Positions 62,618 to 62,744 of a DNA stretch of 62,744 nucleotides are shown here, in pieces. The DNA is from Duncaniella sp. (lineage in GTDB: Bacteria; Bacteroidota; Bacteroidia; Bacteroidales; Muribaculaceae), in assembly GCA_029060405.1 (NCBI GenBank), contig JAIDUB010000014.1, positions 1 through 62,744 of the forward strand, in the 5' to 3' direction. Below the pieces are notes generated by a model. That model did no database searches, was not told where the DNA came from, and saw nothing but the letters and a program-made list of their open reading frames with translations. How positions within the stretch are numbered: the first letter of the stretch is position 1; every line of letters starts with the position of its first letter. A program made the translations under genes and the position numbers.

Positions 62618-62744
62618 GGATTAGGGGGTAGGTTTTAGGGATTAGGTTTTAGGTTTTAGGTTTTAGGCTTTAGGGATTAGGCTTTAGGGGGTAGGCTTTA
62701 GGGATTAGGCTTTAGGGGGTAGGCTTTAGGGATTAGGCTTTAGG
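62618..62744. repeat. Heptanucleotide tandem repeat GNNNTAG
   Basis: Eighteen consecutive 7-nt units, all in the form GNNNTAG (GGATTAG, GCTTTAG, GGGGTAG, GTTTTAG), run in perfect phase to the window edge. From about 62667 on a 28-nt higher-order unit (GGATTAG-GCTTTAG-GGGGTAG-GCTTTAG) repeats. No hairpin potential. The array continues beyond the window. Confidence 0.92.

Overview
The window is a stretch of a Bacteroidales chromosome, most likely Muribaculaceae. Evidence for this: a SusC/SusD pair, an UpxY-type antiterminator heading a surface-polysaccharide operon, a T9SS-like C-terminal sorting domain, and repeated use of the Bacteroidota promoter (-33 TTG or TTTG, about 19-21 nt, -7 TAnnTTTG) with almost no Shine-Dalgarno sites. 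The family assignment is an inference; no rRNA is present.

Layout. 1-3700 (minus): a type III restriction-modification locus (membrane protein, mod, start of res). The mod gene carries an in-frame G9 tract that looks like a phase-variation switch. 3700-6580: regulatory spacer, rarA, tRNA-Pro(CGG), then about 900 bp without genes that holds a palindrome-rich, MITE-like repeat complex. 6582-24346 (minus): one long surface-polysaccharide operon: upxY antiterminator, wzx flippase, a membrane HEPN-like protein, ATP-grasp, acyltransferases, several GT2 and GT4 glycosyltransferases, glf, an EpsG-type polymerase, pyruvyl transferase, an Fe-S F420-type protein and ugd. 24534-30086 (minus): susC, susD and a surface lipoprotein. 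30464-34785 (plus): carA and carB. 34875: tRNA-Gln(TTG). 35082-36544: a three-gene cassette of unknown function whose last product looks SecB-like. 36748-41729: rlmL-like, purD, a membrane protein and pdxB. 41799-44760: GH43 between an intact MntA/HepT-type pair and a second nucleotidyltransferase with a broken HEPN partner; the second module sits between 54-bp perfect direct repeats. 44847-52459: secreted M6 protease, efflux adaptor plus TolC-like protein with no pump between them, NfeD protein, kdsB. 52486-54188: DarT/DarG. 54296-58236: coiled-coil membrane protein, MgtC-like protein, CPA2 antiporter. 58266-62553 (minus): GH2 beta-galactosidase and an orphan terminase-large-subunit-like gene. 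The window ends in a heptanucleotide tandem repeat.

How the genes work together. Core metabolism (pyrimidine/arginine, purine, PLP, KDO activation) alternates with surface glycan synthesis and use (polysaccharide operon, SusCD, GH43, GH2) and with conflict systems (type III RM, two MNT/HEPN modules, DarTG, possibly the SecB-like cassette and the HEPN membrane protein). Tracts of seven or more G occur at four places: in mod, just upstream of the mod partner gene, and in two polysaccharide genes. This suggests that methylation and surface structure both vary by slipped-strand mispairing.

All family calls come from reading motifs by eye. No database search was run.
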